Assembly (NCBI GenBank): GCA_963850765.1
Contig: CAWKMN010000006.1
Span: 558,001-622,000, forward strand
DNA from: CAWKMN01 sp963850765
GTDB lineage: Bacteria; Chloroflexota; Anaerolineae; Aggregatilineales; Aggregatilineaceae
Direction of reading: 5' to 3'
Length of the DNA: 64,000 bases
Below the pieces are notes generated by a model that saw nothing but the letters and a program-made list of their open reading frames with translations, did no database searches and was not told the origin of the DNA. This document shows, in pieces, positions 26,510-35,401 of the stretch. Position 1 is the first letter of the stretch. Each line of letters starts with the position of its first letter. The position numbers were made by a program, and so were the translations under genes.

Positions 26510-28053
26510 TGCACGCTTTCTATCGCAGCCTGATCGCCTTCTACCGCTGGATACTGGGGCTGTATCCGCTCAAGTTCCGCGACGCCTACGCCGACGAGAT
26601 GCTGCTCGTCTTCCAGATGCAGATCGACGACATGCCGAGCCTCAACCTGTGGCACACGCTGCGGATCATGTGGCGTGAGCTGCGCCCTCTGCCCGTCCTG
26701 TTGATCAATGCCCACCTGCGTGAAAGGCACATAAATATGGAATTCGACGGAGAAATCCGCGCGGCCGAATCGAACCCGCAGCAGTTGGAAGAAATCTACC
26801 AGCTTGCGCGGCGGAACGATCAGGCTGGGGCGTTCCGGAACGCGTTGATCGCCCGTTATGAAGCTGCACCTGACAACGTGCTGCTGGCGGCGTGGTACTA
26901 TCGCCTGCAAAACGGCGCGGAAGACGCCCGGAAGTCCGCCCGACAGACCAACTGGTTGATCGCTGTGCCGCTGAGCATACTCACCGGGCTGATCTTCTGG
27001 GCGCTCAGCGATGTCGAAAACCTGCAGGTCCTCGACGAGGTGCCGCACCTCCTGCTTTGGTGGTCGCCGGTCGCCACCATGAGCGCCCTGATCTTCATGG
27101 CCATCACAGCCGGGACCGAGTTCACCCGGGCCATCGTCCTGGGGGTGAGCGTGCTGATTGCCACCGCGTATTGCGTTGTGGTCGCACCTACCTTCGGGCC
27201 GGAATGGGCCAGCGAACAGTATCTCATCGTCGCCGCGATCCACATTCCACTGTTGTGTTGGGCTGCCCTGGGCGTTATGGCGCTGGGGGCACAGTCGAGC
27301 GCCGCCGATCGCTTCGCCTTCCTGTTCAAGTCGATCGAGGTGGCGATTGTCGCCGGACTCTATCTGCTGGCCGGGATGGCCTTTGGCGGCATCACCGTCG
27401 GCATGTTTGAGGCGTTGTCGGTCGAACTGCCAGAGGTGCTGCTGCGTCTGATCGCGGCGGGTGGGTTTGGCCTGCTGCCGGTGCTGGCGCTCGCCACCGT
27501 ATACGATCCGACCGCTGCACCCTCGGCCCAGGACTTCGACCAGGGCATGAGCCGATTAATCGCCACCTTGATGCGCCTGCTGCTGCCCTTGACGCTGATC
27601 GTGCTGGTCATCTACGTGCTGGTGATCCCGTTCAACTTCATGGCACCCTTTGAGAACCGCGACGTGCTGATCGTCTACAACGCGATGCTGTTCGCCATCG
27701 TTGGCCTGTTGGTCGGCACGACGCCCATCAAAGGCGATGACTTGTCGCCGGATCTGCAACGGGTGATGCGGAACGGCATCATCGCCGTGGCGGGGCTGGC
27801 TGTCCTGGTCAGTATCTATGCACTGGCAGCGGTCGTGGATCGCACGCTGGAGGGCGAATTGACCCTCAATCGCCTGGCGGTCATCGGCTGGAACGGCATC
27901 AACATCGGCATCCTGGTCACGTTGATCGTCACGCAGCTCCGCACGGACCTTGATGGATGGATAGAGACACTTCAGTCCGTTTTCAGCCGGGCAGCTGTCG
28001 CCTATCTGGCATGGAGCATCTTTTTGCTCGTTGCCCCGCCGATCCTGTTGTGA
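26509..28053 (+). CDS. PadR-linked multi-pass membrane protein, function unknown
   Basis: A 514-residue protein. The N-terminal ~120 residues begin YRSLIAFYRWILGLYPLKFRDAYADEML, a module common in proteins encoded next to PadR regulators. After a soluble stretch there are about ten hydrophobic helices, e.g. WLIAVPLSILTGLIFWALS, AIVLGVSVLIATAYCVVVAP, VAIVAGLYLLAGMAFGGI and LLLPLTLIVLVIYVLVIPF. I do not recognise a transporter or enzyme family. The overlap with padR suggests that the regulator controls its expression, perhaps in response to membrane stress or a lipophilic compound. Confidence 0.75.
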   Translation: MHAFYRSLIAFYRWILGLYPLKFRDAYADEMLLVFQMQIDDMPSLNLWHTLRIMWRELRPLPVLLINAHLRERHINMEFDGEIRAAESNPQQLEEIYQLARRNDQAGAFRNALIARYEAAPDNVLLAAWYYRLQNGAEDARKSARQTNWLIAVPLSILTGLIFWALSDVENLQVLDEVPHLLLWWSPVATMSALIFMAITAGTEFTRAIVLGVSVLIATAYCVVVAPTFGPEWASEQYLIVAAIHIPLLCWAALGVMALGAQSSAADRFAFLFKSIEVAIVAGLYLLAGMAFGGITVGMFEALSVELPEVLLRLIAAGGFGLLPVLALATVYDPTAAPSAQDFDQGMSRLIATLMRLLLPLTLIVLVIYVLVIPFNFMAPFENRDVLIVYNAMLFAIVGLLVGTTPIKGDDLSPDLQRVMRNGIIAVAGLAVLVSIYALAAVVDRTLEGELTLNRLAVIGWNGINIGILVTLIVTQLRTDLDGWIETLQSVFSRAAVAYLAWSIFLLVAPPILL

Positions 28054-28139
28054 CGCACTTGTGATGTGCTAAGGAAAGGACCGGTGCTGCAAATAAGAAT
28101 CACAGGAGGTACCGAACAGATACGCGCTCGTTTCGTTTA

Positions 28140-28424
28140 TCAACGAACTTCGAGCCGTATCGTCACTGTGTCGCCTTCCTCAAGATTTTCTGCTTTTCGG
28201 ACACTCGCTTTGATGGGCACAAGGTAGCGGCCATCTTTGGGAAACAAGGAAGTTTCCCACTCGGTTTTGCCGATCCGAACCTGGACCGGAATCACTCCCC
28301 AACCATACGTCACGAATCCTGATATCGCTTTCAGTTCGCGGCTCTGTTCTGCTGGAACGGTAACGAAGAACCACGGGGCGGGTCCCTTCCAGAACCAAAT
28401 TGTGCCGGTGAACTCGATGTTCAT
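28140..28424 (-). CDS. DUF1905-domain protein
   Basis: A 94-residue small beta-rich protein, MNIEFTGTIWFWKGPAPWFFVTVP...GWGVIPVQVRIGKTEWETSLFPKDGRYLVPIKASVRKAENL...GDTVTIRLEV. This is the whole of the DUF1905 domain (also found next to YdeI-type domains). The function is unknown. It lies convergently to the membrane-protein gene and stands alone. Confidence 0.85.
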   Translation of the reverse strand: MNIEFTGTIWFWKGPAPWFFVTVPAEQSRELKAISGFVTYGWGVIPVQVRIGKTEWETSLFPKDGRYLVPIKASVRKAENLEEGDTVTIRLEVR

Positions 28425-28828
28425 TGGTACACTCTGTCAAATGCCTAGGTTGATGTGCGACGAGCACTACGAGTATTCCTGGATTTGAAGTGGGTGTAGA
28501 AAGTCCCCAAGTACGTATTTTAGAATTTTTTGCAGCTATTGACTACCCAGGTACTGCAAATGGGAACGATGGACACTTCGAAATGGGTTAAGGACAAGGG
28601 AAACAGGGAAAAAGAGGGGCGAACCAAGGCGAAAAGGACGTGGAGGGGTCTATCGGCCGGAAGAAACCCCGCCGGTTTGAGGTCGTTGCAGACCGCAACC
28701 GGAATCATCTAAGCCGCGGGTATCAGCGGCCGGTAGAGGACAGGGGAAAAACCGATTCAAAAATGCCTGACCTCGATCTAACTTTCAGCTTCAAGGGGAC
28801 GCACCATAGAGCGTTTGCCGTATTCAGT
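28425..28828. other. Intergenic region, no gene recognised
   Basis: About 400 bp with no supported gene. Several overlapping frames are open for 60-130 codons, but none gives a recognisable protein or has a convincing start. A degenerate insertion is possible but not demonstrable. Confidence 0.3.
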
Positions 28829-28868
28829 AGTCCCTCCCTGCCGCAAAAAAGTGGCGTCGGGAGGGACT
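28829..28868 (-). terminator. Strong hairpin after the surface-protein gene
   Basis: AGTCCCTCCC (28829-28838) pairs with GGGAGGGACT (28859-28868), with further pairing inside around an A/T-rich loop. It is 10 bp beyond the stop of the leftward surface-protein gene. There is no T-run after it on the minus strand, so termination may not be intrinsic. Confidence 0.5.
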
Positions 28869-30028
28869 TTCAATGGGTCACGATGCAGGAAGTGTTTCGG
28901 TGGGAAGCTGTGTTGGTGTTTCCGTCGGCCGCGACGTTTCGGTCTCCGTCGGAACAGGCGTCGGCGTTTCCGCCGGCAGCGGGATTTCCGTGTTCGTTGG
29001 TAAAGGCGCTACCGTTGGCAGCGGAGTTGCTGTTGGGACTGGCCGATCATAGATGACCAGCTCATCGAGCCAGAAACCGAGGATGTCGCCTGTTTCGGGG
29101 CGAGACAGTGACGCTTCGAGCCGGAAGCGCAGGTTGATGACCGAATTCCGGTAAGGCGTCAGGTCGAGCGTGCGCTGCGTCCAAGCCCATACTGCGCCCG
29201 CCTGTTGGTCAATCGTCAGCCACGTTGTCCCGTCCAGCAGAATATCGACGGCGATCACATCGTCAGGAGCCAGGTCCGCACTTTGCCAGAAACTAAGTTC
29301 GGGATGCTGGGCCATGCGCAGATCAACCGCCACTTCCGACGTAAGGCGGCTGCTTTGCCCACCGACCCGGCCATCGGCAAACCAACCGCTCCCCTGGTAG
29401 CCCGCTTGAGGCGCGAACAACCATGCGCCGCTGGCGGTCCAGTTCATTGTGTTGGTTTCAAAGGTCTCGCTCCAGGGCAGCAGGACAGGGACAGGTGTAG
29501 CGGTAGGCGAGGCCGTCAACTCCGGTGGGGCGCTGATCGCCGTGGCTGTTGGAGTGAAGCTCGGCTCCGGGTTAACAGCAGCCGTCGGCATTGGAGAGGA
29601 GACTTGCGCCAGCGCTTCGACGGCAAAGGCGTCAATCGCCATCGTGCCGTTCACTGGAACAAGCCGAACCGTATGGTTTCCTTGAGACAACCCCGATATC
29701 GATGCACGCACGCCAAAAACCGCATTTGATGCAGTAGAGTCGACGACCTGCATGGGCACACCATCCACTTCAATGGCGAAATCTCCCAGTGCGGGATGTT
29801 CAACATACACGATCTGTACCTGAGTGCCCTGGAAGTGCATCGTCAGCGTATCACTCGAACTGCCACTGCTGTAGAGGTAACGGCCCCCGCTGGCCACACC
29901 GGTAGCATAGGCCGTCCATACGCCAGACTGCTCGATGATCGGGTTGTCGGATTCAACTTCGAATAGAGCAGAGCTATCCAGCGCGGGTACTGTGGGCGTA
30001 AGCCCGGTTGCAAAGATTGTCTGCGTTT

Positions 30029-30589
30029 CTCCGGTCTGAACGTTGAGGATCAGCGTCGGTGGATTGACGGCGCTCTCTTTCGAGTAATAGAGCGCGCTGT
30101 TGGATGACGTGTTGCTCAGGCCAAAGCTGTAGGTGCCGCTGCCCGTCACCGCCGCCGTAACGTCAAAGTCGACAAACACGCCGGTGCTCACACTGCCCAC
30201 CGCTGCCAGCGGTGACGCGCTCAGCAGTGGCGCGTTGTTCCAGTTCAGCCCGGTTTCGGTCCAGGGCGTGCTGCTGTCGCGGTAGGTATTGCTGACCAGA
30301 TACACGCTCCCGCCATCGTCGCTGCCGTCATACGAATACAGGCGCAGGGTCGCTTGGGTGATCACCCCGCCGACATCGGGCACGGCAAACTTCAGATAGC
30401 TGTTAATCTGGTCAGAAGGCAGCGCCAGCCGCAGCCGCAGGTTGTCGAGCGTGCCATAGTTCGAGGCCGGGAACGCCGACTTGACCTGCGTGTCGCCGCT
30501 CGGCGCGAACGTCTGTATCGCTGGCGGTATCGGTGTGACGGTGGGCGTAAACGTCGCCGTCGGCGTCGCCGTATTCGTCGGCGTGTTCG
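30029..30589 (-). repeat. 561-bp direct repeat, downstream copy (within surface-protein gene)
   Basis: This stretch and 30685-31245 match almost base for base at an offset of 656 bp, covering one DNRLRE-type domain and the Thr/Pro linker before it. Differences are a few substitutions, clustered at 30160-30240. After the shared block this copy reads GTTCGGATGG where the other reads GTTCGATGG, an extra G at the frameshift. Confidence 0.9.
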
Positions 30590-30684
30590 GATGGCGCGTT
30601 GGTGCGGTGTATCCGAAGGCGTCAGCGAAATCAACGGCGTCGGCGTATTCGTTGCCGTTGGCACGGCAGTGCTGGTCGCGGGCG

Positions 30685-31245
30685 CTCCGGTCTGAACGTT
30701 GAGGATCAGCGTCGGTGGATTGACGGCGCTCTCTTTGGAGTAGTAGAGCGAGCTGTTGGATGACGTGTTGCTCAGGCCAAAGCTGTAGGTGCCGCTGCCC
30801 GTCACCGCCGCCGTAACGTCAAAGTCGACAAAGACGTTGGTACTCACTGAGCCGGCCGAACTCAGCGGTGACCCGCTCAGCAGTGGCGCGTTGTTCCAGT
30901 TCAGCCCGGTTTCGGTCCAGGGCGTGCTGCTGTCGCGGTAGGTATTGCTGACCAGATACACGCTCCCGCCATCGTCGCTGCCGTCATACGAATACAGGCG
31001 CAGGGTCGCTTGGGTGATCACCCCGCCGACATCGGGCACGGCAAACTTCAGATAGCTGTTAATCTGGTCAGAAGGCAGCGCCAGCCGCAGCCGCAGGTTG
31101 TCCAGCGTGCCGTAGTTCGAGGCCGGGAACGCCGACTTGACCTGCGTGTCGCCGCTCGGCGCGAACGTCTGTATCGCCGGCGGTATCGGCGTGACGGTGG
31201 GCGTAAACGTCGCCGTCGGCGTCGCCGTATTCGTCGGCGTGTTCG
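30685..31245 (-). repeat. 561-bp direct repeat, upstream copy (within surface-protein gene)
   Basis: Partner of 30029-30589. The high identity of both coding and linker sequence indicates recent duplication or gene conversion. The frame is lost about 40-50 bp beyond this copy, in the region corresponding to the indel next to the other copy. Confidence 0.9.
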
Positions 31246-32913
31246 ATGGCGTGCGGCGTATCGAAGGCGTCAGGGAAATCAACGGCGTCGCACGTAGCCG
31301 TCGGGGTCCGGGTCGGGGTATTAGTCGGCGTTGGGGTTGAGGTTCCACCTCCCCCGGCCAGGGCGTCATTATGATAATAATATTTGTTGGCAGAATTACT
31401 CGCGATCACAAGCAAACCGGAAGAATCGGTGACGTTTTGTTTTGTCGAAGAAGCGTTGTTGATCTTCAACGAATTGGAATCGCTGATAAAGAGATTGCCC
31501 ATACCGGGCGAAAAAGCAATGGCGTTCCTGTCGGCCGCTTTGTGATAAATCTCTCCACTGCTTTCACTCGACGTGACGAATACGTGGACCTGGTTATTGG
31601 TGTCATCGAGCACCACGATCGGGCGGGTATGGCCGTCATTGCCTGTCGAGAAAGTAACCATAGTCCAACCGCCACCAGCGGCCCGAACATGGAGTACAAT
31701 GAGTGGGCTGCTGCCCGTCTTGCTGGTCTTGGACGCCACAAACAGCCTTCCGCTGCTATCGGTTTTCAGACTCAGGTGATCATCCGGCCAACCGGTGCCC
31801 TGAATAATCGTCTCAAGCTGCCACGTATTAACTCCCGCCCCATCATTGTAAATCGCCAGGTAAACGCCGGAGGATAACTGGTTGCTCCACGCAACGCCGA
31901 TCTTGTTCCCCTGAAACGCAATGATGGCGGCGATGTCATCGCTGGACGTACTGGTATTGGCAGCCGGCAGGGCAAAAGGGGTTGCCCATGTTGCATCGTT
32001 ATTCACGCTGTAATTCACCATCACCTGCCGGTTTTCGACATAGGTAACCCACAAACGCCCAGTCGAGTCTTTGGCAATGGTGAGATCCTCACAGGAACCC
32101 TGAGAAACCGTAACCGGAAAGCCGGCATCCAGGCTGTAGATCTTCGTCGCGCTGTTGTAGCTGTATCGGTAAAGTCGCGCCCAGTTTGCGCTTGAGGCCT
32201 CTGCGATGGCATTGGTGTTGAAGAGGTGTGAGACCACATAGAGCTTCTGCGTGTTCGCATCCCACAGCACATCGGCTCTCGAGGTGTTGCGGTCGTCGAG
32301 GGCGGTCCCTGTGTCACTCCAGCTTTGTGTGGTCGGGTTAAAGCGGTAAATGCGAAACTCCTGGGCGCTGCTGTTGTAGAGACTACCCCACCACAGCCCA
32401 TCGTTATACCACAGCTTGCTTTCCGCTTTCTCACCCGTTGGGGCCGAACTGCCAGATGTGCCGTAATTGTAATCCCTGTATCCAGCGTTAACTGCTGCGG
32501 CCTGGCTGGCATGTTCCGTTCGCATCATCATGCCAACCACACACGCCGCCGTGAAAACCGCCAACAGCACAACGGTTGACTGACGCAAGCAGGCGGATGA
32601 TTTCTGGAGGTGGCGCAGAATCAGCATACAGTTTCGCCTCATCAGGAGATTTGTTTTATTGTAACGCTGTTCTATGATTAATGCATGCCTTTCTACGCAC
32701 CTATATGAAATAATAACAAAACCTTTATGAATTTTATCAGGATGTTAACACGCGCCCGACAGCTTCCGATCTCGCAGATCTTATCAGAAACAATGCGTGA
32801 TGCCGCCTGGCCCCCGCCCGTGTACCCGGCGAACGCCCCGGATGGTGGAACAGGTGCTGGCGCTTCGGGATCGCTGGCCCTTTAGCTTTTTAGCGGCTGC
32901 ACGGAACGAGTTT

Positions 32914-33102
32914 TTAGAGCGTGTACGGAAAGCGTTTACCCCTATCCCCGTCCCACCTTCGGTCGGCGCCCCTTATCCCCACCCGGTGGAGAAAGGGGCG
33001 CGCAAGTCCCTCTCCACATTGTGGGAGGAGGGATTTAGGGAGGGGCTCACTCACGGGACAAGGCACTCGGCTGAGGTGGTGCAACTGCATAACACCCTCT
33101 AG
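32914..33102. mobile_element. CTAG-ended miniature repeat element, left end decayed
   Basis: The left end TTAGAGCGTGT and the right end TGCATAACACCCTCTAG (33086-33102) match the termini of the complete copies. The interior has CCCCTATCCCC, a CCCTCTCCACATTGTGGGAGG-type hairpin region and GGATTTAGGGAGGGG, the shared core. It is non-coding. Confidence 0.7.
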
Positions 33103-33149
33103 TGAGGGTTAAAATAGCTTAGCAAACACACTCGTAGAGAACAAAAAGG
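33103..33149. other. Short AT-rich spacer
   Basis: No gene or site recognised between the repeat element and the terminator of the radical SAM transcript. Confidence 0.3.
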
Positions 33150-33182
33150 CAACAACTCAGGTGTACCAAATGGTGCACCTGA
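33150..33182 (-). terminator. Intrinsic terminator of the radical SAM transcript
   Basis: A nearly perfect 26-bp inverted repeat at 33157-33182 (arms TCAGGTG and CACCTGA, inner ACC/GGT) is followed on the minus strand by GTTGTTGCCTTTTTG. It lies 57 bp beyond a small ORF (33239) that follows the radical SAM stop. Confidence 0.65.
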
Positions 33183-33238
33183 ATAGTATCAAGAAACCTG
33201 TGATCAAACCTGGCCAGCTCAGACACCGGCCCGACGTC

Positions 33239-33332
33239 AGCAGCAGACTGGCATGCCGTGTCCGCACTGGGGCTGGCCTTCGATGGCCTGTCCCATCTGC
33301 GACAGCACCACGATCACCTGGAGCAGGCGATC
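33239..33332 (-). other. In-frame small ORF after the radical SAM stop codon, Cys-rich end
   Basis: Directly after the TAG at 33333-33335 the same frame stays open for 31 codons: DRLLQVIVVLSQMGQAIEG then QPQCGHGMPVCC and a TGA at 33239. An internal GTG (LLQ-V) or ATG (SQ-M) could start it, but no clear ribosome-binding site is seen. It lies upstream of the terminator at 33150-33182, so it should be transcribed. It could be a C-terminal extension cut off by a nonsense change, a separately translated peptide, or chance. Confidence 0.35.
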
Positions 33333-34427
33333 CTAGCTCACCGGGTTGTCACCGCTCTGCGTGGCCGCGAGCGCACGGATGCCTTTATCGTGATTGCCCT
33401 CCTGGCGCCGCTGCTCGATGGCGAGAAAGCAGCAAGGGTTGTTATGAAACTGTCCCGTTTGGCCGTAAGACATGGCGGAACATCCTCCGCGACAGGCGTC
33501 GGCCATGGGGCACGCCTGGCAGTGTTGGCCCAGGTCCTGGGGAGCAAACTGGCGCGTATAGGCAAAGGCGTCAGGGTGGAACCAGATGTCCCACAGGTCA
33601 TGCTGTCGCAGATCCCCCTCGATCAAGTGGTCCGGTAGCGACAGGCAGCCCTTTACCTTGCCATCACTCGTGATCCCACAAGCAAGCTGCCCGGCTGGGC
33701 AACCCCGCCAGGGGGGCACACGGGGATCGAGATCGGTGTAGTATCCAAAGCTGTCGGCGGGTTCGATCTTCAACCCGCGCACATCCATCTGCAACCAGCA
33801 CTGCTGAACAAACGCCCCCATCTCCAGATAAGCCTGCTGGGAGAGTTCCAGCCCGTTGTTCTCATGAGCACGCCCTAGAGGAAAGATCGGCTGCAACTGC
33901 CAGGCGGTGATCCCCATCGAACACAGCAGTTCGTACATCGCGGGAAGCTCGTGAATGTTCAGTCCGGTGATGGTGGTCAGAACCGTGACCGGCAACCCTG
34001 CCTTTTGCACCTGCTCGATCCCGCTGAGTGCACGGTGGAAAAGGCCCGGACAGCCGCGCATGATCTCATGGGTGGCCGCCAGCCCATCCAGACTGACCCC
34101 GACCCCGCTGATGCCTGTGTCTTTGATCTGTTCGATGACACTCGGCTTTAAGACCAGCCCATTCGTGATGATTTTGGTCCGGATATCCAGATCTCTCAAA
34201 CGGGTGGCAATCGCGGGCCAATCCGGTCGCAGCAGCGGCTCACCGCCTGTAAAATCGACTTCCTGCACCAGCAATGCGGGAAATTGATCACAGATCGCTA
34301 ACGCCTCGTCGGGTGATAGTTCTTGGGGGCGCGGCTGCCCAGCGGAGGATGCGCAGTGACGGCAGCGCAAATTGCAGATGAGCGTTAGTTCCCATCCGAC
34401 GATAAGAGGAAATCCTTCAAAGCCCAT
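33333..34427 (-). CDS. Radical SAM enzyme with SPASM domain
   Basis: A 364-residue protein with the 4Fe-4S/S-adenosylmethionine motif CNLRCRHC (Cys18, Cys22, Cys25), the GGE motif (DFTGGEPLLRP), GVSLDGLAATHEIMRG and a C-terminal SPASM cluster region (CPAGQLACGI..GKVKGCLSL, HCQACPMADACRGGC, NNPCC). SPASM enzymes typically modify peptides or proteins, or make cofactors. The start ATG 34427 follows GGGAG. An intrinsic terminator stands between it and the 107-residue gene upstream, suggesting that it is expressed by read-through at a lower level. The substrate is not identified; the small ORFs on either side are candidates. Confidence 0.9.
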   Translation of the reverse strand: MGFEGFPLIVGWELTLICNLRCRHCASSAGQPRPQELSPDEALAICDQFPALLVQEVDFTGGEPLLRPDWPAIATRLRDLDIRTKIITNGLVLKPSVIEQIKDTGISGVGVSLDGLAATHEIMRGCPGLFHRALSGIEQVQKAGLPVTVLTTITGLNIHELPAMYELLCSMGITAWQLQPIFPLGRAHENNGLELSQQAYLEMGAFVQQCWLQMDVRGLKIEPADSFGYYTDLDPRVPPWRGCPAGQLACGITSDGKVKGCLSLPDHLIEGDLRQHDLWDIWFHPDAFAYTRQFAPQDLGQHCQACPMADACRGGCSAMSYGQTGQFHNNPCCFLAIEQRRQEGNHDKGIRALAATQSGDNPVS

Positions 34428-34444
34428 TGGGAAAACTCCCTTCT

Positions 34445-34482
34445 AAAAAGGCTCGGAAGGAGTTGTTGATCTCCTTCCGAGC
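34445..34482 (-). terminator. Intrinsic terminator/attenuator between the 107-residue gene and the radical SAM gene
   Basis: GCTCGGAAGGAG (34451-34462) pairs perfectly with CTCCTTCCGAGC (34471-34482) over an 8-nt loop and is followed on the minus strand by CTTTTT. It lies 20 bp after the stop of the upstream gene and 18 bp before the radical SAM start. Confidence 0.85.
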
Positions 34483-34502
34483 GGGATTCTGTGACAGCAG
34501 CG

Positions 34503-34826
34503 TTACTTTTTAGCGGTCCGCCCTTTTTGCTGGCGGAAGTATCCTTGCAGGGCAATGTAGTCGCCGGCTCGCATGGTCATTTCCCGACCCGCCGCGAGAT
34601 CGTCGTGCAGGTTGAGAATGGCCGGCAGGATGGCGTCAGGCGCGGTGCCTTCTTTTACAAAGGATTGGAGCTGATTGACCACAAAAGCGTCAAACTTCTC
34701 ATCGGGCCGCACACGGGCCACAGCGACCAGGTCTTCGCGGAGATGGTCAATGATCAGGTAGGCGATTCTCCACCAGCGTGGAATAAGCCACTCGGGAACC
34801 ATGAGTACTCTGTCAAACCGAATCAT
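34503..34826 (-). CDS. 107-residue protein of unknown function, upstream of radical SAM gene
   Basis: It starts at ATG 34826 with an excellent GGAGGA 5 nt upstream. The product, MIRFDRVLMVPEWLIPRWWRI, then a mostly helical acidic/basic mix (IIDHLREDLVAVARVRPDEKF, IQS-like QLQSFVKEGT, LHDDLAAGREMTMRAGDYIALQGYFRQQKG), ends in basic RTAKK. There is no signal peptide, no Cys and no known motif. The strong site and the terminator directly after it suggest high expression relative to the radical SAM gene, the pattern seen for peptide substrates or chaperones of SPASM maturases. It could equally be an unrelated small protein. Confidence 0.65.
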   Translation of the reverse strand: MIRFDRVLMVPEWLIPRWWRIAYLIIDHLREDLVAVARVRPDEKFDAFVVNQLQSFVKEGTAPDAILPAILNLHDDLAAGREMTMRAGDYIALQGYFRQQKGRTAKK

Positions 34827-34847
34827 TCGTTCCTCCTCACATATCGT

Positions 34848-34889
34848 TTATTTGGGCTTCGGCCAAGCTTTGTTCATTGCCTCAAACAC
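34848..34889 (-). other. 13-codon ORF with strong ribosome-binding site, upstream of the 107-residue gene
   Basis: GTG 34889 (or ATG 34877) to TAA 34848-34850 encodes VFEAMNKAWPKPK. AGGAGG at 34894-34899 is 4 nt upstream of the GTG. The NKAWPKPK string resembles the K-x-W-x-KP opening of several peptide precursors modified by radical enzymes or lasso cyclases, but here it stops. It is in frame with the 107-residue gene, with one TAA between them. It may be a leader peptide or chance. Confidence 0.35.
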
Positions 34890-34899
34890 ATCCCCTCCT

Positions 34900-35009
34900 T
34901 TCTGGCTAGCGTCAGCGTGAAATGGTCGGGAATGACCGGGCACAAAACAGCCTGCCGCTGGTCGCCGAGTCTTTTTCTCAAGCAAATCAGAAGAGTGGCC
35001 AAACTCAGC
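34900..35009. other. Intergenic region upstream of the small-ORF/radical SAM cluster
   Basis: Probable location of the promoter for the leftward cluster; no hexamers are convincing. No gene recognised. Confidence 0.25.
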
Positions 35010-35095
35010 TTAGTATCTATCCAGAGATTCGTTTTTGTAGGGGCGTATTGCGATACGCCCCTACGGAACGCAGCAATTGACGGATAAGCTGTTAG
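35010..35095. mobile_element. Short inverted-terminus repeat (MITE-like), copy 2
   Basis: It runs from TTAGTATCTATCC to GGATAAGCTGTTAGT and matches the element at 15204-15290 in the opposite orientation, with the same GTTTTTGTAGGGGC segment. Inside is a perfect hairpin: GTAGGGGCGTAT (35037-35048), TGCG loop, ATACGCCCCTAC (35053-35064). Confidence 0.65.
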
Positions 35096-35242
35096 TTCTA
35101 AGCCTAAGGTGGTAGAGGGAGTGGGGTGAGTGTGCGAAGCTCGACGAAGGACCGATATATCGGGATAACCACCTCGACACTTCTATTTAATCATTCATCA
35201 ATATACAAAGTCAATATTTTAGATTCGTCCTAGACACTCTTG

Positions 35243-35377
35243 CGCTGGCATAATCAGTTGGTGCGCTGGAACTGGACCAATCGTCGCCACAACCAGGAAG
35301 GACGACCGCGGACGATTGTCGTCACAGGCGCTGTGTCATCAAGGTTTGGAGCCTTTTTTAACCCCTCCCCGAATTAA
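35243..35377 (+). pseudogene. Possible transposase relic
   Basis: One plus-strand frame reads RWHNQLVRWNWTNRRHNQEGRPRT and then loses sense before a TAA at 35375-35377. The RR...GRPRT pattern resembles the linker between the helix-turn-helix and the DDE domain of IS3/IS481-type transposases. Only about 45 codons remain and there is no start. Low confidence. Confidence 0.25.
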
Positions 35378-35394
35378 CCACACTTTATTCGGGG
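35367..35394 (-). terminator. Hairpin at the 3' end of the 16-kb DeoR operon
   Basis: CCCCGAAT (35367-35374) and ATTCGGGG (35387-35394) form a perfect 8-bp stem 7 bp beyond the hydrolase stop codon. No T-run follows on the minus strand. Confidence 0.5.
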
Positions 35395-35401
35395 ATCACC
35401 C

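Larger units (their letters stand above)
28878..32627 (-). pseudogene. Large secreted protein with beta-propeller-like head and two DNRLRE-type repeats; two frameshifts
   Basis: About 1,250 residues if repaired. The N-terminus has a signal peptide (LRQSTVVLLAVFTAACVVG), and the preferred start is ATG 32627 after GAGGCG. Then comes a ~400-residue segment with repeated motifs of the type SSGRLFVASKT, DDTNNQVHVFVTSS and GLWWGSLYN, like BNR/beta-propeller domains. Thr-Pro linkers (TPTPTNTPTRT) follow. Two nearly identical ~165-residue domains, opening GDTQVKSAFPASNYG and continuing DNLRLRLALPSDQIN, are DNRLRE/CBM96-like. After them come a carbohydrate-binding-like beta region, a further beta-sandwich and a Thr/Pro/Glu tail. 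Frames change near 31290 and 30590, both in the linker just after a repeat. Probably binds polysaccharide or cell surface. Confidence 0.7.

Noticed and set aside
30500..31330. Thr-Pro codon repeats as a separate tandem-repeat locus
   Set aside because: They are linkers of the large surface protein. The relevant repeat is the 561-bp duplicated block, reported separately.
33333..33335. The TAG after the radical SAM gene as a pyrrolysine codon
   Set aside because: There is no pyrrolysine machinery or methylamine methyltransferase gene in the window, and a plain stop or a nonsense change explains it more simply.
33161..33673. Plus-strand frames over the radical SAM gene end
   Set aside because: Pro/Arg/Ser-rich translations without domains; the minus strand has the SPASM cysteine motifs.
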